Position numbers and translations under genes: made by a program. Source: Akkermansiaceae bacterium (GTDB lineage: Bacteria > Verrucomicrobiota > Verrucomicrobiia > Verrucomicrobiales > Akkermansiaceae). Taken from it: DNA of 49,200 nt. Shown here in pieces: positions 42,382 through 49,200 of this stretch. Below the pieces are notes generated by a model. That model was not told where the DNA came from, made no database searches, and saw only the letters and a program-made list of their open reading frames with translations. The stretch lies in the NCBI GenBank assembly GCA_024233135.1, contig JACKPZ010000026.1, positions 1 through 49,200 of the forward strand. The letters are read 5' to 3'. Position 1 is the stretch's first letter; each line of letters begins with the position of its first letter.

Positions 42382-43659
42382 TCAGGCATCGTCCGGCTTG
42401 CGGACCGACGGGTCGGCGATCAGTTTCCGCATCCGCCAAAGGAGCACGCCGCTGCCCACCAGGGCCAGCCCGCCGCAGATCAGGAACACCCGGTTCGACG
42501 GGATGCCGAGCTGCCTCCGCGCGACGAGAAACACCACCGAGGCCAGACTGGAGGCGACAAAGGACAGCCCGTTCGCCGTTCCGAGGAAGCGACCGCGCTC
42601 GTCCGCCGGCGAAAGATGCTGCAGCAAGGCCTGAAGCGGAACGATGTAGAAGCCCGCGAAAAACCCGGCACCCGCGAGCAGTGCCGCCACCAGCAGGTAG
42701 TGGAGCGGCAGCAGGCCCAACAGCAGGAAGAACAACGACATGCCCCCCGCTCCCACCGGAATCAGCCGCGGCTCGATGTGTTTCCCGGAGATCAGCCCCG
42801 CGGCCACGCTGCCGAAGCCGATGGCGATGCCCAGCAGACCTAACAAATAACTCGCCTTCGTCGGAGTGACGCCCAGCAGGTCGCGGTAGTCCGGCAGGAT
42901 CAGCAGTGCGAGCATGCCGATCAGATAGAAACCCGCCCACGACACCGCCACCAGCAGCAACGAGGTGCGGCTCATCTCGCGCAGGGCGTTCCAATAGGTG
43001 TCCACGAGGTTGAACGAGAGTTTCGTCCCCGGCGCCATCGCCTTGAGCCTGGGCAGGAACAGGCAGGCTCCAAGACCCAGCGCCGCGACCGCCAACAAAA
43101 CCGTCCCCGGCACCCACGCTTGCGCCGCGGGCGTCACGCCGTCCACCGGCTCCGGCTGGAACGCGGAATACACCGGACCCGCCGCCAGCGTGCCGAAGAT
43201 GACGGCGATGTTGGTGAACATGTTGATCGTTCCGTTCGCCTGGCTGAGCCGCGCGTCGCCCACGAGTTCCGGGATCATGCCGTATTTCGCCGGTCCGAAG
43301 AACGCGCTCTGGATCGCCAGCAGCAGCATCGTTCCGAGCGCGATCCACAGGTTTCCCATCGCGAAGGCCGTGAAGCCGACCGCCGCGATGCCGATCTCCG
43401 CAACCTTCACCCACAGCGCCACTCGTTGTTTGCTCGTCCGGTCCGCGATCTGCCCGGCGAATCCGGAGAGCACGATGAACGGCACCGTCAGGCACAGCCC
43501 GACGTAACTCTGCCCGCCGTCGCCGAGCTGCCCGGCCCACACCCCGCCGGCCGCCACCGCGAACGACAGCACCCCCTTGAGCAGGTTGTCGTTCACCGCC
43601 CCGAAGAACTGCGTGAAGGTGAGCGCGGTGAATCCCCGGTTGAACAAGCGGTCGGCCAT
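42382..43659 (-). CDS. MFS transporter, LplT/lysophospholipid-transporter-like
   Basis: The 425-residue protein has about twelve transmembrane helices and opens with FNRGFTALTFTQFFGAVNDN, a start shared with MFS transporters including the LplT and acyl-ACP synthetase-linked group. The loop 2-3 motif is GFAGQIADRTSKQRV. LplT moves lysophospholipid across the inner membrane, but other MFS members have the same opening, so substrate is unassigned. I use the ATG at 43659; upstream in-frame start codons at 43677 and 43740 are less family-like. It ends 11 bp from the convergent GH28 gene. Confidence 0.88.
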   Translation of the reverse strand: MADRLFNRGFTALTFTQFFGAVNDNLLKGVLSFAVAAGGVWAGQLGDGGQSYVGLCLTVPFIVLSGFAGQIADRTSKQRVALWVKVAEIGIAAVGFTAFAMGNLWIALGTMLLLAIQSAFFGPAKYGMIPELVGDARLSQANGTINMFTNIAVIFGTLAAGPVYSAFQPEPVDGVTPAAQAWVPGTVLLAVAALGLGACLFLPRLKAMAPGTKLSFNLVDTYWNALREMSRTSLLLVAVSWAGFYLIGMLALLILPDYRDLLGVTPTKASYLLGLLGIAIGFGSVAAGLISGKHIEPRLIPVGAGGMSLFFLLLGLLPLHYLLVAALLAGAGFFAGFYIVPLQALLQHLSPADERGRFLGTANGLSFVASSLASVVFLVARRQLGIPSNRVFLICGGLALVGSGVLLWRMRKLIADPSVRKPDDA

Positions 43660-43747
43660 CGGCCGGGGTTCTAGCATGCCGGAGGCGGGACGGATAGGAG
43701 CGAGTTGCGAGGCCGCCGAAGATTCCGCCGCTCGAACCATCCGTCGT

Positions 43748-45763
43748 TCACAATCGTTCGATTACCGTCAGCTCCAGTTGTCGGCCGTTGGCGGAGACGC
43801 CGAAAACGCGGCGGCCGGATACGACAAAGCGTTGGCCCTGGCCCAGCCGGAGCGGGCCGAGGTCGAAGTCTCCGGATTTCCCGCGACCGCTTGCTTCGAT
43901 GATCATGCCATGGGTAGAGACGTGTTGGTCCCGAGTCCATTTCTCCCAGAGGATGAGGAGTCTGTTTCCCCAACGGACCATCTTCGGCCTGCTGGCATGT
44001 TCGCGGTTCTTGTGGTTGTAGCGAGTCAGCCAGACCACGCCTCGGTTCTGCTGGGACAAGCGGCGACCGCCGTAGTCGTAGAACGCGAAGCGGCGCGAGT
44101 CACGGCCCTTTGTGAGGATCATGCGCCGCGGAACGACATATTGATTTTGGTCGATTTCATCAAATTTCGGGGAGACGAGAAGATATGCCAGATTGCGGGA
44201 TTCATTGACGGCATCGGTGGTATTCTTGTTGGAAACGCTCCGTTCGGAGGAAAGAAGAACCGCGTTGCCCTTCCCAACGGGCACGATGTCACCGAGCTCG
44301 GTATAGGTGCGGTTGTCGTTGGACCAGCGGAGAGGCGGGAGGACGGTCCCATCGCCAAGGTCCCGGGCGGTTTCCGCATGTCTCGTTCGATAGGTAAATG
44401 CGACACGCCCGGCGTGGAAACCGTCCCGCACTTTGTTGGTGACCACTCCCCGCGGGTAGTTGTCGCCCAGCGACATGGTCAGAAAATCCGATCCGTCGTG
44501 GACGACCCGGCTGTCGAAGGAGTGGCTCGCGTTCTGCGCGGGCGGGTTCACGGTGCGGAGGTTCCGGGACCGGAAGAGCGTGATGGTGGAGCCCTGGTGG
44601 CCGTTGTGCATCACGCGGGCGAGAACGAGACAGAGCCGGCCTTTCGCATGGTGGAGGCGAGCGGAATTCCATGATGCGTCGAGGCTCGCCACGTCGAATT
44701 TGCGGTCCGACGCCCCCAGTTTCCTGCGACGGATCGGTTTCCCAAATGGACTGGTCTTGACCAACATCATCTTCGGATCGGACCCCTTGGTGTAGGTGAG
44801 ATAATACCAGTTCCCGAGCGGATCACGGGCGGCGGCGCCCAGTTCGTCGAGACACAGGGGCATCCGCACCGTGCGGACCCTGAGGTCCGGGCCGACGCGG
44901 GTGAGCCAGATGATCCTCCGCAAGGCGTCTTTCCAAACAATGACGACCCCGCCGTCCTCCGGTTCACAAAAAATCTTCTGCCCGCCCGGATAGGGATTCC
45001 CCGGACCCGGTTGCGACGCGAGCGTGTCGATCGGCACGCCATGGCCGGAGACATCGATGGAGAACCGGCTGGCACGCGCGAAACGGTTGGAGGCGAGCCG
45101 CGCGATCGAGACGCCCGGCGCGACCTTGGAATCCGCAGCGAGTTCTCGGCCGGCGGGCAGATGGAAGAAGATCCGGGTTTCCTCCAATTGATGCAGGTTG
45201 ATTCCGGGAACCAGGGTAAAGCCATTCGGAACGATGTCAGCCGCCGCGATCCGCGCTTCCTCGACGACCCGTCCGTTTCCGAACGGGATTCCATGCGCGC
45301 CGGGTTCCGCGCTCTTCCGTAAGCTGTAGACGACATGGTCCGACGCATCAGGAAAACGGAAGAAAAGGTCGTTGCCGGACGCCACGAACCGGAAGTCCCC
45401 GGAAAACGACGGCGGAGAAATCTGATAGGCCGTGATGGAATCATTCCGCCCCCGCGGATCGCGAAGTTCGCCTTTGGCTACCCGGTAGCCCCTGGCGCTC
45501 CAGAGGTCGCTGGACCAGTAGTTGTTCTGGGCGTAGATCAAGGCGATCCCCAGCCCGCCGACGCTCTCGTCCGGAGCCCCTGCCCCCTTGCCCGGAACGA
45601 AGACCGTCGATTCCTGGTGGAACCGGAGCAGGGAAAGAGGCTTCGCAGCGTCAAGGGCGAGGCCGAGGGCGCTCTTGCGGGCGAGGACCGGCGGGGCCAG
45701 GGCGATGGCGGTCCAGAGAACGACCGTCGCAGCGGCGGAGGGGAAACGATGGATCGGCATCAT
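43748..45763 (-). CDS. secreted protein of unknown function (671 residues)
   Basis: I do not recognise a family. The protein has a signal peptide (residues 1-28, ending LAR) and no membrane helix. The body has recurring beta-strand-rich segments, such as IIWLTRVGPDLR, LGNWYYLTYTKG, GVVWLTRYNHK and GNRLLILWEKW, each with tryptophan near a hydrophobic strand. A beta-propeller is plausible but not shown. Stretches around 44100-44220 are about 50% GC, below the window's average. The gene follows the 542-residue repeat protein by 30 bp on the same strand, which suggests a shared transcript and cell-surface role. Start uncertain between two adjacent ATGs (45763 and 45760). Confidence 0.72.
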   Translation of the reverse strand: MMPIHRFPSAAATVVLWTAIALAPPVLARKSALGLALDAAKPLSLLRFHQESTVFVPGKGAGAPDESVGGLGIALIYAQNNYWSSDLWSARGYRVAKGELRDPRGRNDSITAYQISPPSFSGDFRFVASGNDLFFRFPDASDHVVYSLRKSAEPGAHGIPFGNGRVVEEARIAAADIVPNGFTLVPGINLHQLEETRIFFHLPAGRELAADSKVAPGVSIARLASNRFARASRFSIDVSGHGVPIDTLASQPGPGNPYPGGQKIFCEPEDGGVVIVWKDALRRIIWLTRVGPDLRVRTVRMPLCLDELGAAARDPLGNWYYLTYTKGSDPKMMLVKTSPFGKPIRRRKLGASDRKFDVASLDASWNSARLHHAKGRLCLVLARVMHNGHQGSTITLFRSRNLRTVNPPAQNASHSFDSRVVHDGSDFLTMSLGDNYPRGVVTNKVRDGFHAGRVAFTYRTRHAETARDLGDGTVLPPLRWSNDNRTYTELGDIVPVGKGNAVLLSSERSVSNKNTTDAVNESRNLAYLLVSPKFDEIDQNQYVVPRRMILTKGRDSRRFAFYDYGGRRLSQQNRGVVWLTRYNHKNREHASRPKMVRWGNRLLILWEKWTRDQHVSTHGMIIEASGRGKSGDFDLGPLRLGQGQRFVVSGRRVFGVSANGRQLELTVIERL

Positions 45764-45793
45764 GGTGGTTGTTCAGAGGTTTTCATGTATTTC

Positions 45794-47422
45794 CTATCGG
45801 CCATTGCCTGCGATCTGGATATCGAACGGGCTTTCATCGCGGTCGTTGCTGTGGATTCTTAGCGCGGCCTTCATCCGGCCCTTCGCCTTCGGCTGGAAGC
45901 GAACCGTGAAACTCATGCTCTGGCCCGGAGCGAGAGCCGTTTTCGGCAAGCGCCCTACCCTGAAGTGCCGCGCGCCCGTGCCGTCGCTCCGGAGCAGGAT
46001 GCCCTTGAGGGCGGCGTCGCCGGTGTTGCGGACCGTGATCATCCTCACCGCGCTGCGGCGGCCCTTGCGGACCTTGCCGAAGTTCAGGGTGCCACGGCCG
46101 TCCACGAGACGGATCTTCTTCGTGTGCACGACGTCGATTTCCGGTGCGGCCGTGCGGGCCAGGTGCAGGACGATGTTTCCCCAGCCCGAGTCGCTGTCTA
46201 CCCGGATCTGATAGGCGCGCCCCTTGACGGCCTGGATGGCGGCGCGAGACCATTTCGCGCCTTGCACATCGTCGCCGGCAGCCACCTGCGTGAGGTCTTC
46301 GATGTCCTCGCCTTGGAAGATCCGGAGCGTCGTGTCGAACTCGCTGCCTTCGGTATCGATGACCACCTCACCATCGGCCGGAGCGACCCAGCGCCACCAG
46401 ACCGAGCGGCCGTATTCACTGTATTGCACCGGTTCGAAGGGATCCGCGGTGGCGTAGGTGTTGCAGGCCACGCCAGCGGCCTTGGTTCCGGCGAGGTCCG
46501 GCCGATGGATGAAATGATTGGTGCCCGGCACCGCAGCAGGAGCGGAGTTGGTCTTGAGGGAAAGACGGAGCACGATGTTTCCACGGCTGCCGCTGTAGTT
46601 TCCGGCGACCTTGATCTGGTAGGTGCGCCCTGCCTCGGTCTGGAAGGTCACACGGGAGCTCTTGCTGTTCGGGACGTTGTCGTTCTGGGCGACCATGTCG
46701 AGTTCGTCCCATGGGGGGCTGCCCGCAGGGGAACCCGAATACACGGTGAGCAAGGTGTCGAGATCGCACTCCAGCGTGTCGATGGTCGCCGTTCCGGTCG
46801 ATGGGGCGGTCCACTCCCACCATACGTCGCGATAGCCGCCGTGGTTCGGTTGGAACGGCTCGGCAGTCGCAGGGTAGTTGTTGGCGATTCCATATGCGTC
46901 GTGCCCCTTCAGGGTGCGGCGTCCGGCGAATCCATCCGCTCCGACCTCGCTGTCCGGAGTGACCCCTGGGTCGAGGTGGATGTTCAGTCTTCCGATGCCA
47001 TGCGAACCCGAGTAATTGCCATCGAGAGCGATTTGATAGGCATCGCCCGCTGTCACGGGAAACCGGGCGAAGGCAGGTGTTTGCGATCCCGTATAGGTGC
47101 CTCGGGCGGCGGTTTTCAGGTCTGCGATCGAGCTGCCCGAATAGACCGCGAAGATTCCGTATCGGAACGACCCGCCGGCATCGATGGTGACCCAGCCGTT
47201 GGCAGGAGCGACCCACTCCGCCCACGTGGTGCGGGCGCTGTTGCCGCCGTGCATGTCGCGGTTCTCCCCGGCTTCGATCGTTGCCAAGGTGGTATCCGCG
47301 TTCAGCGTCTCGGAAGATCCGGAAATCCGGGGGCGATCGGCGAAACGGTCGGTCATCGTTGCGGCGCGTGCGGCCGAAATGCCGATGAGGATGGCGAGAG
47401 GGAGACAAACGTGTGGTTTCAT
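45794..47422 (-). CDS. secreted protein with three tandem beta-domains and an ASH/choice-of-anchor D C-terminus
   Basis: The 542-residue protein has a signal peptide (residues 1-20). Three tandem copies of a roughly 125-residue unit follow (about 25-151, 161-290 and 301-423). Each has W-x-EW/RW-x-AP, then TIDT or VIDT, then a variation of VYSGS and a final YQI-xx-NYSGS or GW-GNIVL. The C-terminal 428-541 carries NFGKVRKGRRSAVRM, VRNTGDAALKG and SNDRDESPFDIQIAGNG, the pattern of ASH/choice-of-anchor D domains. The last domain may anchor the protein to the envelope or bind a partner. The ATG at 47422 fits the signal peptide. The unknown secreted protein follows 30 bp downstream. Confidence 0.8.
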   Translation of the reverse strand: MKPHVCLPLAILIGISAARAATMTDRFADRPRISGSSETLNADTTLATIEAGENRDMHGGNSARTTWAEWVAPANGWVTIDAGGSFRYGIFAVYSGSSIADLKTAARGTYTGSQTPAFARFPVTAGDAYQIALDGNYSGSHGIGRLNIHLDPGVTPDSEVGADGFAGRRTLKGHDAYGIANNYPATAEPFQPNHGGYRDVWWEWTAPSTGTATIDTLECDLDTLLTVYSGSPAGSPPWDELDMVAQNDNVPNSKSSRVTFQTEAGRTYQIKVAGNYSGSRGNIVLRLSLKTNSAPAAVPGTNHFIHRPDLAGTKAAGVACNTYATADPFEPVQYSEYGRSVWWRWVAPADGEVVIDTEGSEFDTTLRIFQGEDIEDLTQVAAGDDVQGAKWSRAAIQAVKGRAYQIRVDSDSGWGNIVLHLARTAAPEIDVVHTKKIRLVDGRGTLNFGKVRKGRRSAVRMITVRNTGDAALKGILLRSDGTGARHFRVGRLPKTALAPGQSMSFTVRFQPKAKGRMKAALRIHSNDRDESPFDIQIAGNGR

Positions 47423-47446
47423 GTCAGGTGGTGGTTTGGTAGATTG

Positions 47447-47464
47447 CGAGACTTCAGGGTCTCG
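47447..47464. repeat. short inverted repeat in divergent promoter region
   Basis: CGAGAC and GTCTCG arms are separated by six bases, between the divergent repeat-protein gene and the FHA-cyclase gene. It could be an operator but is too short to be certain. Confidence 0.35.
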
Positions 47465-47591
47465 AACGGCAGACATGCCCGACGGGAGAACTTGCGGAGA
47501 AAACCGAAACTTTTTTCATTCCCCGCGGATCGGCGGATTTCCGGGGATTTCATGGATTGCCAGAGCCCGTTGCATTTCCGATCTTCACATC

Positions 47592-48470
47592 ATGTCCGGC
47601 AGTTTCCTCACCCTCACCGACGACGGACAGATGATTCCGTTGGACGGCAGTTGCCCGATCGGCCGGCAGGCCGGAAACCGCCTGCTGCTGCCGGGTGAGC
47701 GGGTTTCCCGCCAACACGCGCTGATCCAGTGGCAGCGCTCCGACGAGACCGGCACCGGCGCATTCCTGCTCATCGATCTCGGCAGCAGCAACGGCACCAT
47801 GCTCAACGGCGCGCGGATCACCCGGCCCTCGGCCCTCGCCGATGGAGACATCATCGAAATCGGTGGCCACCGGATCGAGTTTCACGGCAGCTCGGCGGAA
47901 GAAGCCCTCGATGAGGAAACCGTGGGGTCCACCGTGCTCGACATCGTCAAAAGGCCGCTCTGGCTGATGGTGGGAGACATCGTCGGCTCCACAAGGAGAT
48001 CGCACGAATTGCCGCCGGAGGATGTCCCGAGAATCAACGGAGCATGGTTCAAGACATGCCGCGAGTTCGTCGAAGACCACGGCGGCCACATGAACCAATA
48101 TCTCGGCGACGGCTTCTTTTGTTACTGGGACGACACGCTGGAGGCGAAGCTGCATCTTCCGCAATTGCTGCGCCGGTTCGCATTCCTCCAGCACGACAGT
48201 CAACCGCCATTCCGGGTGGTCCTTCATTTCGGCCTCACCGTGCTTGGAAGCGTACCGACGCTGACCACCCTCAACCTCCACGGGCCGAGCGTGAACTTCG
48301 TGTTCCGGATGGAGAAACTCGCCGGCTCTCTCGGTCATCCGGTCCTTCTGAGCAAGGAAGCGGCGGACGGGTTGGGTCTCCCCGCGCTCCGGAGGGTCGA
48401 TGAGGAGCTATCCGGGTTCGATGGTCGCCATGCATTCGTCGTTCCGGAACTGAAATCGACCGCGCTCTGA
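47592..48470 (+). CDS. FHA domain fused to class III nucleotide cyclase-like domain
   Basis: The 292-residue protein has an N-terminal FHA domain (about residues 15-97), with GRQAGN, RVSRQHALIQ and LGSSNGTMLNG for phosphothreonine-peptide binding. A class III cyclase homology domain follows (about 123-285). Metal-binding Asp129 (GDIVGST) and Asp173 (LGDG) are present, and so are the transition-state Asn235 and Arg239 (SVNFVFR). The base-selecting Lys, normally in KxxGD, is Gln169, and the usual Asp two residues before the VN pair is Pro232, so it may make no cyclic nucleotide or an unusual one. The kinase gene follows 225 bp downstream and co-directional. The ATG at 47592 fits the FHA start. 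Confidence 0.9.
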   Translation: MSGSFLTLTDDGQMIPLDGSCPIGRQAGNRLLLPGERVSRQHALIQWQRSDETGTGAFLLIDLGSSNGTMLNGARITRPSALADGDIIEIGGHRIEFHGSSAEEALDEETVGSTVLDIVKRPLWLMVGDIVGSTRRSHELPPEDVPRINGAWFKTCREFVEDHGGHMNQYLGDGFFCYWDDTLEAKLHLPQLLRRFAFLQHDSQPPFRVVLHFGLTVLGSVPTLTTLNLHGPSVNFVFRMEKLAGSLGHPVLLSKEAADGLGLPALRRVDEELSGFDGRHAFVVPELKSTAL

Positions 48471-48695
48471 GACACCGCCCCACCACCGGGCATGCGCGCG
48501 GATCTTCCAACAAATCACCGAGCGGATTTCCGATGCGGCCGCACGAACCATTTGCTAACAGATTCTATGGATCTGACGGGAAGCGAGGGCAGCGTGCGGC
48601 CTGAAGTTTCCGGTTTGCCGCCAGAATGCGAAATGCCTAACCTCGCCGGGTTGATGTTTCCTGTTTGATTCCCATGCCATCCGGCCGACGGCCTC

Positions 48696-49200
48696 ATGGA
48701 TTCCACCCCCACTCCCTCTTCACACGACGGCGCTGCCCATCCGCCCGGCGGCCGCACCGTCGCGCCGCTGCGGGAGGGACAGATGCTCTTCGGCCGGTAC
48801 CGCCTCGTCCGTGAGCTGGGTCGCGGCGGCATGGGAGTGGTGCTTCGGGCCACCGATACCGAGCTCGGCGTCGACATGGCCCTGAAACTCGTTCCCGATC
48901 TGTTGATCCACGACGAAGACGCGCTCCAGGACCTTCGCGAGGAAGTGCTTCGCGGGATGGTTCTCACTCATCCGGGCATCGTCCGCACCCACGGGCTGGT
49001 TCGCGACGAATCAATGGCGGCCATCGTCATGGAATATGTCGATGGCGGCACCTTCCACGATCTCCGCAAACTCCAGCCGGGCGGCTGCTTCGAACCGGCT
49101 GAGTTGTTGCCGTGGCTCGAACAACTGTGCCCGGCGCTCGACTACGCCCACTTCGAGATCCAGCTCGCCCATCGCGATCTCAAGCCGCGCAACCTGATGT
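48696..49200 (+). CDS. Ser/Thr protein kinase (Hanks type), 3' end outside window
   Basis: The first 168 codons encode an N-terminal proline- and histidine-rich tail and then a kinase domain from about residue 35. Visible are GRGGMG (P-loop), ALKLV (the ATP-binding Lys) and the HRDLKPRNLM catalytic loop. Activation loop and C-terminus lie beyond the window. Kinases of this type phosphorylate threonines that FHA domains bind, which may connect it to the adjacent FHA-cyclase; this is inference. The ATG at 48696 is chosen over an out-of-frame ATG at 48674. Confidence 0.93.
   Translation, partial: MDSTPTPSSHDGAAHPPGGRTVAPLREGQMLFGRYRLVRELGRGGMGVVLRATDTELGVDMALKLVPDLLIHDEDALQDLREEVLRGMVLTHPGIVRTHGLVRDESMAAIVMEYVDGGTFHDLRKLQPGGCFEPAELLPWLEQLCPALDYAHFEIQLAHRDLKPRNLM

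Noticed and set aside
40607..43540. 977-residue minus-strand open frame
   Set aside because: It runs opposite the GH28 gene and out of frame with the MFS and FUSC genes, with no conserved motif. An antisense artefact of high GC.
1..49200. CRISPR arrays, tRNA or rRNA genes
   Set aside because: No regular direct-repeat arrays, no tRNA-like cloverleaf with CCA or GTTCRA arm and no rRNA conserved stretches were seen by eye. A short tRNA could still be missed without a covariance search.

Overview
The window is a high-GC (roughly 60-67% in most genes), densely coded bacterial chromosome segment. The content points to the Verrucomicrobiota, probably a Luteolibacter/Haloferula-like member of the Verrucomicrobiae. 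Supporting traits are secreted CotH/lamin-tail proteins, an SHD1-domain metallopeptidase, a small PUR-alpha-like protein, many secreted glycoside hydrolases and esterases, and Trk potassium uptake. This assignment is an inference from gene content. I saw no rRNA, tRNA or CRISPR array.

Layout. 1-12.5 kb: a type II secretion/type IV pilus ATPase cut by the window edge, a YafK-like L,D-transpeptidase-fold protein, a GNAT enzyme, a secreted GH39-like glycosidase, a decayed 3' fragment of a SNF2 helicase gene, a PuuE-type allantoinase-like deacetylase, a two-domain GNAT, an intact SWIM-SNF2 helicase with VOC and Dus genes upstream, a PUR-alpha-like protein and an SHD1 metallopeptidase. 12.56-13.86 kb: a complete ISAs1-family insertion sequence with 15-bp perfect terminal repeats and a 10-bp target duplication. 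13.9-17.3 kb: a membrane PIN-TRAM protein, then a minus-strand cluster of a DUF2868 membrane protein, a very short RNase III-like domain and an RbsD-like lipoprotein.

17.3-28.5 kb is a minus-strand block of exported proteins: a 1262-residue CotH/lamin-tail protein, a prolyl oligopeptidase, a three-domain esterase (SGNH + alpha/beta hydrolase + SGNH), a GH95 fucosidase/galactosidase and a small TPR protein. GH95 and the esterase are 1 bp apart and probably act together on a decorated, acylated polysaccharide. 28.7-32.9 kb: trkA, trkH and a type II NADH dehydrogenase-like gene, co-directional.

33.0-38.5 kb is a small defence/stress island: a Panacea-domain antitoxin with a RelE-like toxin, divergent from a type III restriction-modification pair (Mod with a low-GC specificity region, then Res). 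38.6-43.7 kb: mannonate dehydratase, a FUSC membrane protein, a secreted GH28-like pectinase and an MFS transporter. 43.7-47.4 kb: two exported proteins in tandem, one with no recognisable family and one with three tandem copies of a domain plus an ASH-type C-terminal domain. The window closes with an FHA-cyclase protein whose base-reading residues are replaced, followed by a truncated Ser/Thr protein kinase.

The best candidates for something not well described are the three-catalytic-domain esterase, the lipoprotein/RNase III-like/DUF2868 cluster, the Panacea-RelE pair next to the type III system, the FHA fusion to a non-canonical cyclase and the tandem secreted pair. All of these are inferences from sequence alone.
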